Source of the DNA: Micavibrio sp. UBA6139
Lineage (GTDB): Bacteria > Pseudomonadota > Alphaproteobacteria > Micavibrionales > Micavibrionaceae
Assembly: GCA_002423285.1 (NCBI GenBank)
Contig: DIVF01000039.1
Coordinates: forward strand, 1-44,777
DNA: 44,777 bases
Reading direction: 5' to 3'
The notes under the pieces were generated by a model. The model was not told the origin of the DNA. It was given only the letters and a program-made list of their open reading frames with translations, and searched no databases. Positions 1-8,156 of the stretch are shown here, piece by piece. The first letter of the stretch is position 1. The number at the start of each line of letters is the position of its first letter. The translations under genes and the position numbers were made by a program.

Positions 1-82
1 CGGACTTTTGCAACAGGCCTATTGAGATGTGCATCATGGGGACAAATCATACAGTCATTTACCAATTTTGTCTTATCCGCTG

Positions 83-100
83 TATAATCAGAACTATAAT
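83..100 (+). promoter_or_regulatory. candidate -10 boxes upstream of the M17 aminopeptidase
   Basis: Two perfect TATAAT hexamers lie at 83-88 and 95-100 in an AT-rich stretch 40-55 bases before the aminopeptidase ATG. No good -35 element sits at the ideal 16-18 bp spacing for either (TTTACC at 58-63 is 19 bp from the first), so this is a weak promoter call. Bases 1-82 hold nothing else that I can support. Confidence 0.35.
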
Positions 101-138
101 TACTTCTTCCCAGCCCCCTTTCATTTTCCGTGGACATC

Positions 139-1662
139 ATGGCCGTCAAAAAAACAGCAAAGACCTCCCCCGCAAAGAAAACCGCAAGCACCAAAAAACC
201 GGCCACAAAAAAGCCCGTGAAAAAAGTGGATCATGTGCCGGATGCATTTGCGACCACGGCAGGTAAAAAATCCATCACCATTATTCCACTGCAAAGGCAA
301 AAGGCAGAAAGCTGGTTGAAGAAAGCCCCTGCCGCGACACGCCAGCGGGCTGAGCAATCGAGCTTCACAGGCCGTGCTGGTCAGGTTCTAGCGCTTTATG
401 ATGATAAGGGTGTCCTGACCACCATTCTGACTGGTGTGAATGACCCGGTGCAGATTTTTGATCTGTCTCCGGCGGCGGAGCAACTGGCTCGGTCACTGCC
501 TGCGGAAATTTTGAAGGACACAACATTTAAAATTGATACCACCGGTTGGGGCGTTGCCGATATGAACGCCGCCTGTATTGGGTGGGGTTTATCAGGCTAT
601 CGTTTTGAACGCTATAAAACCGGGAAGGATGCAACAATCCTGCCGCGCCTGATCTGGCCGGATAAGGTTGATAAGAAATCAGTTCTGGCGTATGTGGAAT
701 CGGCCGCGCTGATCCGCACGCTCATCAACATTCCGGCCAATGATATGGGGCCGGATGAATTGGAAGCAGCTGCACGCACATTGGCCACGACTGAAGGTCT
801 GACTGTCAAGGTTACAAAAGACCAAGCCCTGCTGCGCGATAACTTCCCGATGATTTATGAAGTTGGCAAGGGCAGCCCGCGCCGTCCGCGCCTGATTGAT
901 TTGCAATGGGGCAATGCGAAACATCCGAAGGTCACTCTTGTGGGGAAAGGCGTTTGCTTTGACACAGGCGGTCTTGATATAAAACCACCCGCTGCGATGC
1001 TGACCATGAAAAAAGATATGGGCGGTGCTGCGCATGTGCTGGGTCTGGCCCTGCTTATCATCCGTCATAAATTGCCGGTGCGTTTGCGTGTACTAATCCC
1101 AGCCGTTGAAAATTCAGTTTCCGGTGAAGCCTTCCGCCCGTGGGATGTCATCAATAGCCGTAAAGGCTTAACCGTTGAGGTTGGCGATACCGATGCCGAA
1201 GGTCGCCTGGTTCTGGGCGATGCGCTGGCGCTGGCCTGTGAAGAAAAGCCGGACTTTATCGCGAATTTCGCGACCCTGACCGGGGCGGCCCGTGTGGCAT
1301 TGGGAATTGAGGTTCCGGCTATCTTCTCCAACCACGAAAAAATCGGTTTTGAAATCAAGGATATAGGCATGGCCTGCGATGACCCGTTGTGGCCTTTGCC
1401 TTTGTGGCAAGGCTACCGCAAGGAAATGGGCAGCGATGTGGCCGATATCAGCAGCACCGGGTCCGGCAAGGCCGGGGCCATTACAGCAGCCCTGTTTTTG
1501 GAGAGTTTTGTTGACCCGAAAATTGATTGGGTCCATGTTGACCTCTATGCTTGGGACCATGGCGGGAAACCGGGACGGTCTCGTGGCGGCACAGAAATGG
1601 CCAGCCGCGCTTTATTCGCGTATATCCAAAAACGCTTCGCTTCAAAGAATTTAAAAGGTTAA
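139..1662 (+). CDS. leucyl aminopeptidase family protein (peptidase M17)
   Basis: A cytosolic dinuclear-metal aminopeptidase of the PepA/M17 family, expected to remove N-terminal residues from peptides. The C-terminal catalytic half shows the family signatures: a VGKGVCFDTGG block followed by a Lys-containing LDIKP segment, a KKDMGGAAHVLG block, and the GDTDAEGRLVLGDAL metal/active-site loop. The N-terminus is unusual: about 35 residues very rich in Lys, Ala, Pro and Thr precede the domain. An in-frame GTG at 130 could add three residues; ATG 139 is preferred although no strong Shine-Dalgarno is visible for either. The stop lies 8 bases before the NlpC/P60 gene, a common alphaproteobacterial pairing that suggests cotranscription and linked peptide or murein-peptide turnover. 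Confidence 0.93.
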   Translation: MAVKKTAKTSPAKKTASTKKPATKKPVKKVDHVPDAFATTAGKKSITIIPLQRQKAESWLKKAPAATRQRAEQSSFTGRAGQVLALYDDKGVLTTILTGVNDPVQIFDLSPAAEQLARSLPAEILKDTTFKIDTTGWGVADMNAACIGWGLSGYRFERYKTGKDATILPRLIWPDKVDKKSVLAYVESAALIRTLINIPANDMGPDELEAAARTLATTEGLTVKVTKDQALLRDNFPMIYEVGKGSPRRPRLIDLQWGNAKHPKVTLVGKGVCFDTGGLDIKPPAAMLTMKKDMGGAAHVLGLALLIIRHKLPVRLRVLIPAVENSVSGEAFRPWDVINSRKGLTVEVGDTDAEGRLVLGDALALACEEKPDFIANFATLTGAARVALGIEVPAIFSNHEKIGFEIKDIGMACDDPLWPLPLWQGYRKEMGSDVADISSTGSGKAGAITAALFLESFVDPKIDWVHVDLYAWDHGGKPGRSRGGTEMASRALFAYIQKRFASKNLKG

Positions 1663-1670
1663 TTGCATCA

Positions 1671-2465
1671 ATGTCTAAACTCTTCCGGGTCTTCACCAGC
1701 GTTGCAGATTTGCAGGAAAAACCCGGCGACCGTTCGCAAATCGGCCGCCGCGATTCCCAATTGCTGTACGGGGAAGAATTTCTGGCTGAAACGATCACTG
1801 ATGGCTGGGCCTATGGCCGCAGCATTCTCGATGGGTATAAGGGCCATGTCCGCTTGAGCGATTTGCGCCCGGACGGTGAAGGCGACCGCGACGAATCCAC
1901 CCATGCGGTATCGACATTGATCGCCAACGCCTATCCCGAACCCGATTTCAAAACACGCCCCAGCCTGACAATCAGTTTCATGGCACGGGTTCTGGTCAGC
2001 GAAGCACCATCGCAAAATGGTTTCGTGAAAATAAAGGACGCCTCCGATCTGTGGATTCCTGAATCTCACCTGATCGCGCTCAAAGATTTAAAATCAAACC
2101 CCGCAGATATTGTTGAAACGGTACAGATGTTTTCAGGCGCGCCCTATTTATATGGTGGCCGTTCCGCGACAGGCATCGATTGTTCCGGCATCGTTCAAGT
2201 CGCCCTGCAACGCAACGGCATTGAATGCCCACGCGACGCCGACCAGCAACAAAACGTCATTGGCAAAAAAGCCTCCTTACGCGGCATCCGCCGTGGCGAC
2301 ATCGTTTTCTTCAAGGGCCATGTCGGCATCATGGTCGATGATAAAAACATCCTGAACGCCACCGTGCGCGAGATGAAAACCATCACAGAACCATTGCAGG
2401 ACATGCTAAAAAACTATGGCACGACGAAGCAAGACGCCATTCTGGCTGTTCGCCGTTTGGGCTAA
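1671..2465 (+). CDS. C40 family peptidase (NlpC/P60) with N-terminal SH3-like region
   Basis: A 264-residue putative cell-wall peptide hydrolase. The C-terminal NlpC/P60 domain (about residues 145-264) contains the catalytic Cys171 in a DCSG motif after YLYGGRS, and His217 in KGHVGIMVD. The N-terminal ~140 residues fit the SH3-like targeting domains seen in gamma-D-glutamyl-diamino-acid endopeptidases of this type. No signal peptide is visible, so it may act on recycled muropeptides or be exported another way. The frame is open back to 1551 inside the preceding gene, but ATG 1671, just after that gene's stop, gives the expected family N-terminus. Confidence 0.9.
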   Translation: MSKLFRVFTSVADLQEKPGDRSQIGRRDSQLLYGEEFLAETITDGWAYGRSILDGYKGHVRLSDLRPDGEGDRDESTHAVSTLIANAYPEPDFKTRPSLTISFMARVLVSEAPSQNGFVKIKDASDLWIPESHLIALKDLKSNPADIVETVQMFSGAPYLYGGRSATGIDCSGIVQVALQRNGIECPRDADQQQNVIGKKASLRGIRRGDIVFFKGHVGIMVDDKNILNATVREMKTITEPLQDMLKNYGTTKQDAILAVRRLG

Positions 2466-2473
2466 AAAACGAC

Positions 2474-2500
2474 AAAGGGGGCAATGCCCCCCCCTTAAAC
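2474..2500. terminator. G/C-rich hairpin between convergent genes
   Basis: GGGGGC at 2477-2482, a 3-base AAT loop and GCCCCC at 2486-2491 form a strong stem, flanked by AAA on the left and CCCTTAAACCCC on the right. It separates two convergent genes and could terminate from either side, though the U-tract is poor. A closely similar block lies at 24454-24485. Confidence 0.5.
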
Positions 2501-2518
2501 CCCATTCACTTCAATCTC

Positions 2519-3958
2519 TTAAGGTGCTGGACTAGCTGTCGCCGACGGCTTTCCCAGGCTAAGGGACCTCAGCAACCCTGATGCAAATTCTGTTAAGGTG
2601 TCATCGCGGGCGCCCATGATGACAACGCGGTCACCGGGCTGGGCGTTTTTCAGGATATAATGGCCGACATCCGCGCGGGTATTAAAGAACAAGCCGTTCC
2701 GCCCGCCCTTTTGAACATCTGTAATCAGATCATTCGATGAAATGTCACGTGTAACCGTTCCACCCGCATAGAAAATTTCAGGCATCATCAAAACGTCATT
2801 CGGGCGCAGGCCTTTCACAAAGGATTCAACCATTTCGGTGCGCATCATTTTCATCGGCCCGAAACCGTGCGGCTGGAACATCACCAAAACGCGTCCCGGA
2901 TGGGCGGTTAGTGTTTCCAGCGAGGCCGCAATTTTATCGGGGTTATGGCCGAAATCATCAATGATGGTAATGCCGGACGGCGTCGTGCCCAGAACTTCTA
3001 AACGGCGGCGAATGCCCTTGAACTGTTCCAGCGCGGAAATGGCGCGGTCCATCTCCTCCCCCAATGCCATGGCGGTTGCCAAAGCACACAGGGCGTTTGA
3101 TACGTTATGACGGCCCGGAACTTTTAAGGTCACAGGGCGCGTTGTCTGGTCGCGGCGATCATAAACATCAAATGAAATACCGTTCGCCAGATGTTGCAGG
3201 TTTGTGGCGTTCAGGGCCGCTTCCGGGCGGTTGATGCCAAGGGTAATTGTTTGCGGGTGAACATGCGCCATTTTGGCGGCGCGTTCATCATCCAGATTAA
3301 CAATCGCCACTTCACGGGCACGCAGCAGATAATCACGGAATATCGGTTCAATGACATCAAACGGTTTATGGTCCAGCGTGATATTATTCAAAACAGCGAT
3401 GGACGGGTTAAACAGCGCAATCGTCCCGTCGCTTTCATCCATTTCTGCAACGAACAGGCCCGATGTGCCGGAAACCGCATTGCCCATCAAACTGGATTTA
3501 TGGCCGATAAAGTTCGGCATGACACCGCCATTGGCGATTGTCGGGCCCAGACCCATGGCATGCAGCATCCACCCGGTCATCCCGGTGACGGTTGTCTTGC
3601 CACTGGTCCCAGCAATGCCGATACCGCGGCTGGCATTGAACAAACGTGACAGCAAATCAGCACGTTTTAAAACCGGAATCCCCAGCGTACGCGCAGCCTG
3701 AATATCAGGAATGGATTCTTCGACAGCACTGGAGACAACCAAAAAATCGACCCCGGCGACAACACCGGACCCGTCCTGTTTATGCAGGGTCATGCCGTTA
3801 TCAGACAGAAGTTTGAATTTTTCCGGAACATCCCCACGGTCGCGGCCACGATCAGACCCGGAAACGATATCACCGCCAAGGCGGATCAAATCGGCCAGTG
3901 CGCTCATGCCGCTGCCGCCGATGCCGACAAAGAAATAATGCTTCTGATTGCTGGTCAT
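2519..3958 (-). CDS. Mur ligase family protein, MurC/Mpl-like
   Basis: A 479-residue ATP-dependent amide ligase of the MurC/Mpl group. Domain order fits the family: an N-terminal Rossmann-like UDP-binding domain (GIGGSGMSALADL near residues 12-24), a central ATPase domain with GTSGKTT P-loop at 117-123, AEMDESDGT and NNITLDHKP segments, and a C-terminal domain with GRHNVSNALCALA, IDDFGHNP and FQPHGFGP. The P-loop has Ser where MurC and Mpl normally have His (GTHGKTT). It is not in a division/cell-wall cluster, so it may be an Mpl-like murein-recycling ligase or a MurC paralog with another amino-acid or peptide substrate; the sequence alone does not settle this. The lipoprotein gene ends 12 bases upstream on the same strand. 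Confidence 0.8.
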   Translation of the reverse strand: MTSNQKHYFFVGIGGSGMSALADLIRLGGDIVSGSDRGRDRGDVPEKFKLLSDNGMTLHKQDGSGVVAGVDFLVVSSAVEESIPDIQAARTLGIPVLKRADLLSRLFNASRGIGIAGTSGKTTVTGMTGWMLHAMGLGPTIANGGVMPNFIGHKSSLMGNAVSGTSGLFVAEMDESDGTIALFNPSIAVLNNITLDHKPFDVIEPIFRDYLLRAREVAIVNLDDERAAKMAHVHPQTITLGINRPEAALNATNLQHLANGISFDVYDRRDQTTRPVTLKVPGRHNVSNALCALATAMALGEEMDRAISALEQFKGIRRRLEVLGTTPSGITIIDDFGHNPDKIAASLETLTAHPGRVLVMFQPHGFGPMKMMRTEMVESFVKGLRPNDVLMMPEIFYAGGTVTRDISSNDLITDVQKGGRNGLFFNTRADVGHYILKNAQPGDRVVIMGARDDTLTEFASGLLRSLSLGKPSATASPAP

Positions 3959-3970
3959 GGTCGTTGCAGC

Positions 3971-4648
3971 TTACTTATCAGAGGACTGGTCAAGGGCATC
4001 AAAACTCTGCACCCCCGCCCCGGAAGATTTTGCACCCGAAGATGCCGCCGGTGTATCTGATGAAGTTGTTGTGGTTGCTGGTGCATCCATCAAGACAATC
4101 CCACTGCTTTCCGGTTCGGCACGTCTAGAGAGATCGCCTTGTTTCTGGCCAACATCACTCAGCAATGCCGCACGACCGGGGCGGAACATTTCCATACCGG
4201 CGATATGGGGGTTTTTATCCAGAACATGCTGATAATCCGGCACGTCATAGGCCAAGGGCGGCAAATTGGAGAAATCCATTACCAGCTTGTCCGGGTAATG
4301 GTGAGAGGCACCCGACAGGTAATCCCATGTCACGCCGGGCACAACGCCGTTGAAAATATTGGCGGCCAGCATCGGTGTCATTTTTGGCACCAGCGTAATG
4401 CTCAGTTCACGGTTCCCCGGTGCGGCGCATGTCACCTTCATCGGGTCATCGGATTTCATCACGCGGATCGTACCCGGCGCATAGGCGCGGTAACGGCGGC
4501 CCGGCTGCGTTACATCGCACAAAGCCTCGCCCGTGCCGACGATATCAATCCGCAAATCCTGTGCGGGTTCTTCCAGAACGGTCGCGCAAGACGGCAAAAC
4601 AGATGACAATAATAAAGCGGCAACCGCGTAACAGGCCTGACGGACCAT
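3971..4648 (-). CDS. predicted lipoprotein, function unknown
   Basis: A 225-residue protein with a lipoprotein signal: positively charged start, hydrophobic stretch and a lipobox LPSC ending at Cys21. The mature part has segments suggestive of a small beta-rich domain (RRYRAYAPGTIRVMKSDDP, then CAAPGNRELSITLVP) and a hydrophobic patch around MLAANIFNGVVPGVTWDYLSG, followed by a Ser/Thr/Ala-rich low-complexity C-terminus. ATG 4648 is preferred over an in-frame TTG at 4663 because AAGAG lies at good spacing and the signal peptide then begins MVRQ. The gene is directly upstream of the Mur-like ligase, which hints at an envelope role, but I do not recognise the family. Confidence 0.75.
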   Translation of the reverse strand: MVRQACYAVAALLLSSVLPSCATVLEEPAQDLRIDIVGTGEALCDVTQPGRRYRAYAPGTIRVMKSDDPMKVTCAAPGNRELSITLVPKMTPMLAANIFNGVVPGVTWDYLSGASHHYPDKLVMDFSNLPPLAYDVPDYQHVLDKNPHIAGMEMFRPGRAALLSDVGQKQGDLSRRAEPESSGIVLMDAPATTTTSSDTPAASSGAKSSGAGVQSFDALDQSSDK

Positions 4649-4784
4649 GTGCTCTTGTCCCAAAATTTAAGAATAAATGCGGCGGAATTGCCACGAAAAA
4701 TCAATCCTTCTGCAAGGTTAACCGCAAAAGGAAACTGTGACAACAGTGAAGACAACAGGGAAAGAACGGAAAAAAGTAGGCCCA

Positions 4785-4917
4785 CGCGCAGCGAGGCAGG
4801 CGGGTGTTATGGTCATGACAACCATTGGGCGATGTGGATCGCACCAAACCCTGCCTGCTCGCGCGCTCTCCCTGAAAAAGGGAGAGAAAGGGCATCCGTC
4901 CACGAAAAAACGGATGT
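4785..4917. repeat. stacked inverted repeats in the intergenic gap
   Basis: The roughly 320-base gap between the lipoprotein gene and clpB holds no credible gene but a run of stem-loops. An imperfect long inverted repeat pairs 4785-4805 with 4848-4865 and encloses a small ATGGT/ACCAT stem (4809-4825). It is followed by a perfect 8-bp hairpin, CTCTCCCT/AGGGAGAG (4866-4873 with 4879-4886, loop GAAAA), and a 7-bp stem CATCCGT/ACGGATG (4893-4899 with 4910-4916). This may be an interspersed palindromic (REP-like) element or part of a composite terminator. Confidence 0.55.
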
Positions 4918-4923
4918 AATAGG

Positions 4924-4949
4924 GATATGGGGCGAATTCGCCCCATATC
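4924..4949 (-). terminator. 26-bp perfect palindrome downstream of clpB
   Basis: A gap-free perfect 26-bp palindrome, with a GAATTC core and GATATGGGGC/GCCCCATATC arms, begins about 24 bases after the clpB stop. As RNA it would form a very stable hairpin. No U-tract follows it directly; a T6 run occurs about 20 bases further on, on the minus strand. Most likely a transcription terminator or mRNA 3' end stabiliser for clpB; a dimeric protein-binding site is the alternative. Confidence 0.55.
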
Positions 4950-4972
4950 GAGATCATTATGAAAAAATATTT

Positions 4973-7576
4973 TTAGGCTGCGGCCTTGCCGGGGATGGAT
5001 TTGCTGATTTTAAAATCCAGCGCGTCGCCCTTGGCCGTGACCTGAACCAGCGATCCATCCGTCACCTCGCCTTTCAAAATCATCTCAGCGAGATTGTTTT
5101 GCAGATAGGTCTGGATAACGCGCTTCAACGGACGCGCACCAAAGGCCGGGTCATAACCCTTATCACCCAACCAAATGCGCGCCTTGTCATCCAGCTGGAT
5201 GGTAATACGACGTTCGTCCAGCAGGCGCACAAGTTTGCCCAGTTGAATATCGACGATTGCAGCCATCTGTTGGCGGCCAAGGCGGCGGAACAACAGGATT
5301 TCATCCAGACGGTTTAAAAATTCCGGACGGAAAGCTGCGCGGACCGAATCCATAACCTTGTCACGGACCTTCTCAACATCTTCACCTTCTTCCTGGTTCA
5401 CCAGATATTCGGCACCAAGGTTGGACGTCATGATCAAAACCGTGTTGCTGAAATCAACGGTACGGCCCTGCCCATCGGTCAGGCGACCATCATCCAATAC
5501 TTGAAGAAGAATGTTGAACACATCGGGGTGAGCCTTTTCAACTTCATCAAATAAAACAACCTGATATGGGCGCCTTCTTACAGCTTCGGTGAGTGCGCCA
5601 CCCTCTTCATATCCAACATAACCGGGGGGCGCACCGATCATCCGGGATACGGCGTGCTTCTCCATATATTCAGACATATCAAGGCGCACCATGGCGGTGT
5701 CGTCATCGAACATGAACTCGGCCAACGCCTTGGTTAATTCCGTCTTCCCGACCCCTGTGGGGCCCAAAAACAGGAACGAACCAATCGGACGGTTCGGATC
5801 TTGCAAACCCGCGCGTGAACGGCGCACAGCATTAGAGACCGCGTGAACCGCAGCATCCTGACCCACAACACGACCACCAATTTTATCTTCCATGCGCAGG
5901 AGTTTTTCACGCTCTCCCGCCATCATCTTATCAATTGGAATGCCGGTCCATTTGCTGACCACGGCGGCAATGTCATCGGCATCGACCTGTTCCTTGATCA
6001 TGGTTTCGGATGTCGCCTTGGCGGCAAGATCCAGCAGCTTTTCAATTTCCGGGATGCGTCCATAGAGAAGCTCAGACGCTTTTTCCAGATTGCCCTCACG
6101 CTGGGCACGCTCAAGCTCTGTCCGCGCCTTGTCCAATTCCTCGGTCAGGCGTTGGGCAGCCCCCAGCTTTTCCTTTTCAGACGTCCAGCGTTTGGTAAGA
6201 GCCGCAGATTTTTCCTGTAAGGTCGCAAGCTCCTTTTCCAGCTTCTCAAGGCGGTCTTTGGAGTCCTTATCCTTTTCTTTGCCAAGGGCTTCGCGCTCAA
6301 TCCTCAACTGGATGATGCGGCGGTCGAGCTCATCAACCTCTTCTGGCTTGGAATCAACCTCCATCCGCAGACGGCTGGCCGCTTCATCGACAAGGTCGAT
6401 GGCCTTATCCGGCAAGAAGCGGTCGGTGATGTAACGGTTGGATAACGTGGCCGCCGCGACGATGGCGGAATCCGTGATCCGCACACCATGGTGCAGTTCG
6501 TATTTTTCCTTTAATCCCCGCAAGATAGAGATCGTATCTTCAACTGTTGGTTCAGATACAAAAACGGGCTGGAAACGACGCGCCAGCGCGGCGTCCTTCT
6601 CAATGTGTTTGCGATATTCATCCAGCGTGGTCGCACCAACCATATGCAATTCACCCCGCGCAAGGGCAGGCTTCAGCATATTCCCGGCATCCAGCGCACC
6701 GTCCGATTTCCCGGCACCGACAACGGTGTGAAGCTCATCCAGAAACAGGACAATCTCTCCGGCATTGGATTTGATTTCATCCATGACCGCTTTCAGGCGC
6801 TCCTCAAATTCCCCACGGAATTTCGCCCCGGCCAGCAAGGCACCAAGGTCCAGCGACATAACGCGCTTATTCTTCAGACTTTCCGGAACATCGCCGTTGA
6901 CGATACGCTGGGCCAGCCCTTCGATAATCGCGGTCTTACCGACACCCGGCTCCCCGATCAGGACGGGATTGTTTTTGGTCCGGCGGGAGAGAACCTGAAT
7001 GGTGCGGCGAATTTCTTCGTCCCGGCCAATGACCGGGTCCATCTTGCCCTCACGCGCAGCCTCGGTCAGGTCGCGGGCATATTTTTTCAGCGCATCAAAT
7101 TGACCTTCCGCATTGGCACTATCGGCAGTGCGGCCCTTGCGGCTGGCATTGATAGCCTGATTGAGGGAAACAGCGTTCAAACCAGCCCCTTCCATAAACC
7201 CGACAACATCGGAGGTGCGCAAGCCCATCATGGCCTGCAAAATACGCTCCGCTGTGACAAACTTGTCACCAGATTTTGTTGCTAATTCAATACTGTTATC
7301 GAGGATCTTTGAGAGATCACTTGACATGCGGATACCGCCTGCGCCGCTGCCCGTTACCACCGGCATCTTGGCAATGGCGACCTCAACATCGCGCAGCAGA
7401 CGCGGAACATCCCCGCCTGCGGCAATGATTAAATTTTGGATCTGGTTATCTTCATCCTGAAGCATCACCTTTAACAAATGCTCCGCATCCAGCACCTGAT
7501 GGCCGGAGCGCAGCGCCAATGTCTGGGCCTGCTGTAAAAGGCTGCGGGATTTTTCGGTGTATTTATCAAAGTCCAT
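4973..7576 (-). CDS. clpB: ATP-dependent chaperone ClpB
   Basis: An 867-residue protein-disaggregating AAA+ chaperone that works as a hexamer with DnaK to resolubilise aggregated proteins after stress. All expected parts are present: N-terminal Clp-N domain (about 1-145), first AAA module with Walker A GEPGVGKT at 208-215, the coiled-coil middle domain (about 400-530, rich in E/K/L), and the second AAA module with GPTGVGKT near residue 607 and the DMSEYMEKHAVSRMIGAPPGYVG pore region. Length is typical and no residue looks missing. It is the last gene of the minus-strand block and has its own heat-shock-type promoter candidate upstream, so separate stress induction is likely. Confidence 0.98.
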   Translation of the reverse strand: MDFDKYTEKSRSLLQQAQTLALRSGHQVLDAEHLLKVMLQDEDNQIQNLIIAAGGDVPRLLRDVEVAIAKMPVVTGSGAGGIRMSSDLSKILDNSIELATKSGDKFVTAERILQAMMGLRTSDVVGFMEGAGLNAVSLNQAINASRKGRTADSANAEGQFDALKKYARDLTEAAREGKMDPVIGRDEEIRRTIQVLSRRTKNNPVLIGEPGVGKTAIIEGLAQRIVNGDVPESLKNKRVMSLDLGALLAGAKFRGEFEERLKAVMDEIKSNAGEIVLFLDELHTVVGAGKSDGALDAGNMLKPALARGELHMVGATTLDEYRKHIEKDAALARRFQPVFVSEPTVEDTISILRGLKEKYELHHGVRITDSAIVAAATLSNRYITDRFLPDKAIDLVDEAASRLRMEVDSKPEEVDELDRRIIQLRIEREALGKEKDKDSKDRLEKLEKELATLQEKSAALTKRWTSEKEKLGAAQRLTEELDKARTELERAQREGNLEKASELLYGRIPEIEKLLDLAAKATSETMIKEQVDADDIAAVVSKWTGIPIDKMMAGEREKLLRMEDKIGGRVVGQDAAVHAVSNAVRRSRAGLQDPNRPIGSFLFLGPTGVGKTELTKALAEFMFDDDTAMVRLDMSEYMEKHAVSRMIGAPPGYVGYEEGGALTEAVRRRPYQVVLFDEVEKAHPDVFNILLQVLDDGRLTDGQGRTVDFSNTVLIMTSNLGAEYLVNQEEGEDVEKVRDKVMDSVRAAFRPEFLNRLDEILLFRRLGRQQMAAIVDIQLGKLVRLLDERRITIQLDDKARIWLGDKGYDPAFGARPLKRVIQTYLQNNLAEMILKGEVTDGSLVQVTAKGDALDFKISKSIPGKAAA

Positions 7577-7601
7577 CTTCGTGGCTGCCCCTTTGTGGTT
7601 A

Positions 7602-7635
7602 GGATTATATCCCTATACAGATTAGGGCATAATCC
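7602..7635. repeat. imperfect dyad in the clpB promoter region
   Basis: GGATTAT-AT-CCCTA (7602-7615) is mirrored by TAGGG-C-ATAATCC (7623-7635) around a 7-base centre. The dyad overlaps the -10 part of the putative heat-shock promoter, so it could be an operator or just an mRNA leader hairpin. It does not match the CIRCE/HrcA operator. Confidence 0.45.
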
Positions 7636-7647
7636 CAATGGTTCAAG
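7621..7647 (-). promoter_or_regulatory. putative RpoH (sigma-32) heat-shock promoter of clpB
   Basis: On the minus strand CTTGAAC (7647-7641) is followed after 13 bases by CCCTAAT (7627-7621). This fits the sigma-32 pattern CTTGAAA, 11-16 bases, CCCATNT, and lies about 45-70 bases before the clpB ATG, as expected for this classic heat-shock gene. A TATAAT-like box nearer the gene, in the 7602-7612 region, could serve a housekeeping promoter. Confidence 0.6.
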
Positions 7648-7709
7648 ACCATTATATCAAGAAAAAAGCGGGGCGTGATCCCTGCTTTTGAAAACCCTTA
7701 GCCATATCC

Positions 7710-8060
7710 TTAGGCAGCTGGGCCATATTTGTTGGCCCCCGCTTCGCTTTTCTGAGCGCAGAGGAACAAAAGGACGAGATAACCAATGACCGTCAAGATC
7801 AGCAATTGCCACCAACCTGTCCGCCCTGTGTCATGCAAACGACGCGCACCAACCGCCAGGGACGGCAAAAGCAAAGCCAGACTGGCAATCATGTTCAACG
7901 TATCAGAGATCAGCGCCGTCAAAATACCGACCGTGATACAGAACAAAAAGAAATACCAGAATTCTGGCAATGACGCGCGACCGGAAAAATCGGCATATTT
8001 TTTGAAACAGCCTTCAACTTCGCGTTTCATATCAACGGTAATGGCTTGCTTGATATCCAT
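7710..8060 (-). CDS. DUF805 family membrane protein
   Basis: A 116-residue integral membrane protein. Family signatures are the FSGRASLPEFWYFFLF segment at about 24-40 and the conserved ARRLHDTGRTGWWQL stretch at about 72-87, with hydrophobic helices around 35-55, 58-72 and 87-102. The biochemical role of DUF805 proteins is not established. ATG 8060 has an AGGAG Shine-Dalgarno nine bases upstream. It lies between a DUF4167 gene, whose terminator separates them, and clpB, so it probably has its own promoter. Confidence 0.88.
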   Translation of the reverse strand: MDIKQAITVDMKREVEGCFKKYADFSGRASLPEFWYFFLFCITVGILTALISDTLNMIASLALLLPSLAVGARRLHDTGRTGWWQLLILTVIGYLVLLFLCAQKSEAGANKYGPAA

Positions 8061-8096
8061 GGTTTTTCACTCCTGCTGGCTGATAAATTGAATAAA

Positions 8097-8136
8097 AAAA
8101 GCTGAAGGTTGAAAATGATGCAACCTTCAGCTTTTA
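8097..8136 (-). terminator. rho-independent terminator after the DUF4167 gene
   Basis: A perfect 11-bp stem (GCTGAAGGTTG at 8101-8111 with CAACCTTCAGC at 8121-8131, 9-base loop) is flanked by A7 on one side and TTTTAAAAA on the other. On the minus strand it is followed by a T7 tract and starts about 25 bases after the DUF4167 stop codon, a textbook intrinsic terminator. Confidence 0.85.
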
Positions 8137-8156
8137 AAAAACTTTACAAAAACGAA

